Below, one piece after another: positions 14,041-14,284 of a stretch of 14,284 nucleotides of DNA (positions within the stretch are counted from its first letter, which is position 1; every line of letters begins with the position of its first letter). The notes beneath the pieces were generated by a model, which saw only the letters and a program-made list of their open reading frames with translations, had not been told where the DNA came from and did not search any database. Source of the stretch: Caldithrix sp964598255 (lineage in GTDB: Bacteria > Calditrichota > Calditrichia > Calditrichales > Calditrichaceae); NCBI GenBank assembly GCA_964598255.1, contig CAZRBA010000103.1:1-14284 (forward strand), read 5' to 3'. The translations under genes and the position numbers were made by a program.

Positions 14041-14079
14041 CATAAACAAACAACCTCCCTCAAACCTTGAAGGAGGTTG
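14041..14079 (-). terminator. Rho-independent terminator of pyrG
   Basis: In leftward RNA, CAACCTCC (14079-14072) pairs with GGAGGTTG (14058-14051). After one mismatch TCAA pairs with TTGA around a 3-nt loop. U-rich TTTGTTTATG follows (14050-14041). It lies about 40 bp after the pyrG stop and separates it from the diguanylate cyclase gene. Confidence 0.8.
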
Positions 14080-14121
14080 GCCGTTTAGTAAAAACTATTC
14101 TCGTCTTTTGGCAAACGGACT

Positions 14122-14284
14122 TTAATGCGGACTGTTTTTTAACGCGGCGGCCACAAATTCCCTAAAAAGCGGATGTGCCTTGGCCACACGCGACTTTAAC
14201 TCGGGATGGAACTGGCAGCCCACAAACCAGGGGTGATCGCGCAACTCGATCATTTCCACCAAATCGCCGTCCGGCGAAAGAGCG
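14122..14284 (-). CDS. pyrG: CTP synthase, C-terminal fragment (5' end outside window)
   Basis: Fifty-three residues are visible, ending at TAA 14124-14122. They read as the end of the glutamine amidotransferase domain of CTP synthase. The core is FVGCQFHPELKSR, which carries the catalytic-triad His and Glu of the class I amidotransferase (His515 and Glu517 in E. coli numbering). ALSPDGDLVEMIEL before it and a short helical tail after it also match. The enzyme makes CTP from UTP using glutamine and ATP in the cytoplasm. The gene is read leftward and followed by a clear intrinsic terminator. Its catalytic cysteine and synthase domain lie beyond the window. Confidence 0.92.
   Translation of the reverse strand, partial: ALSPDGDLVEMIELRDHPWFVGCQFHPELKSRVAKAHPLFREFVAAALKNSPH

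Noticed and set aside
1..14284. CRISPR array, tRNA, rRNA, prophage or origin of replication
   Set aside because: No spaced direct repeats, tRNA cloverleaf, rRNA segment, phage gene or DnaA-box cluster was seen on reading through the window.

Overview
The window looks like chromosomal DNA of a free-living, flagellated bacterium, probably of the FCB lineage (Calditrichota/Ignavibacteriota-like). The reasons are moderate GC, a flagellin gene (unusual for Bacteroidota proper), DUF3108 and WbqC-type genes, and several upstream regions with a TAnnTTTG element like the Bacteroidota -7 box. This placement is inference; no rRNA or other phylogenetic marker is present apart from the tail of pyrG.

Layout. 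(1) 1-138: right end of an insertion sequence that I assign to the IS982 family (transposase C-terminus plus terminal inverted repeat), followed by two tandem hairpins ending in a U-tract. (2) 355-1284: a Clp1/Grc3-type polynucleotide 5'-hydroxyl kinase homologue, a family best known from archaea and eukaryotes. (3) 1285-1654: a 370-bp gap with a candidate promoter, then an arsenate-reductase-type protein (1655-2080) and a NifX/NifB-family cofactor-binding protein (2131-2553). (4) Convergent to these, a two-gene ferrous iron uptake operon, feoA (tandem-domain) and feoB, read leftward from about 5068, with a perfect 14-bp palindrome upstream that is a plausible metal-regulator operator. (5) 5328-6155: a flagellin gene with a strong Shine-Dalgarno sequence and a very clear intrinsic terminator whose loop can also pair with RNA beyond the U-tract. 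(6) 6477-7172: a WbqC-like protein, convergent with a B12-binding-type radical SAM enzyme (7242-8867). (7) Divergent from the radical SAM gene across a 300-bp region is a translationally coupled pair: an MsbA-like ABC exporter (9168-11120) and a secreted DUF3108 protein (11117-11956). The exporter has a candidate structured leader. (8) On the minus strand: an unrecognised helical-repeat protein (11965-12891), a diguanylate cyclase with a degenerate receiver domain (12970-13935), and the 3' end of pyrG (14122-14284) with its terminator.

How the genes relate. The clearest functional unit is feoAB (Fe2+ uptake), next to a NifX-family Fe-S/cofactor carrier. The exporter-DUF3108 pair is probably a cell-envelope module, and the divergent radical SAM enzyme could act on a substrate of the same module, but that link is conjecture. 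Flagellin and the diguanylate cyclase both touch motility and lifestyle control but lie apart. I see no CRISPR array, tRNA, rRNA or prophage. No single locus is clearly an undescribed system; the best candidates for follow-up are the bacterial Clp1-like kinase, the exporter/DUF3108/radical SAM neighbourhood with its leader, and the flagellin terminator pseudoknot.
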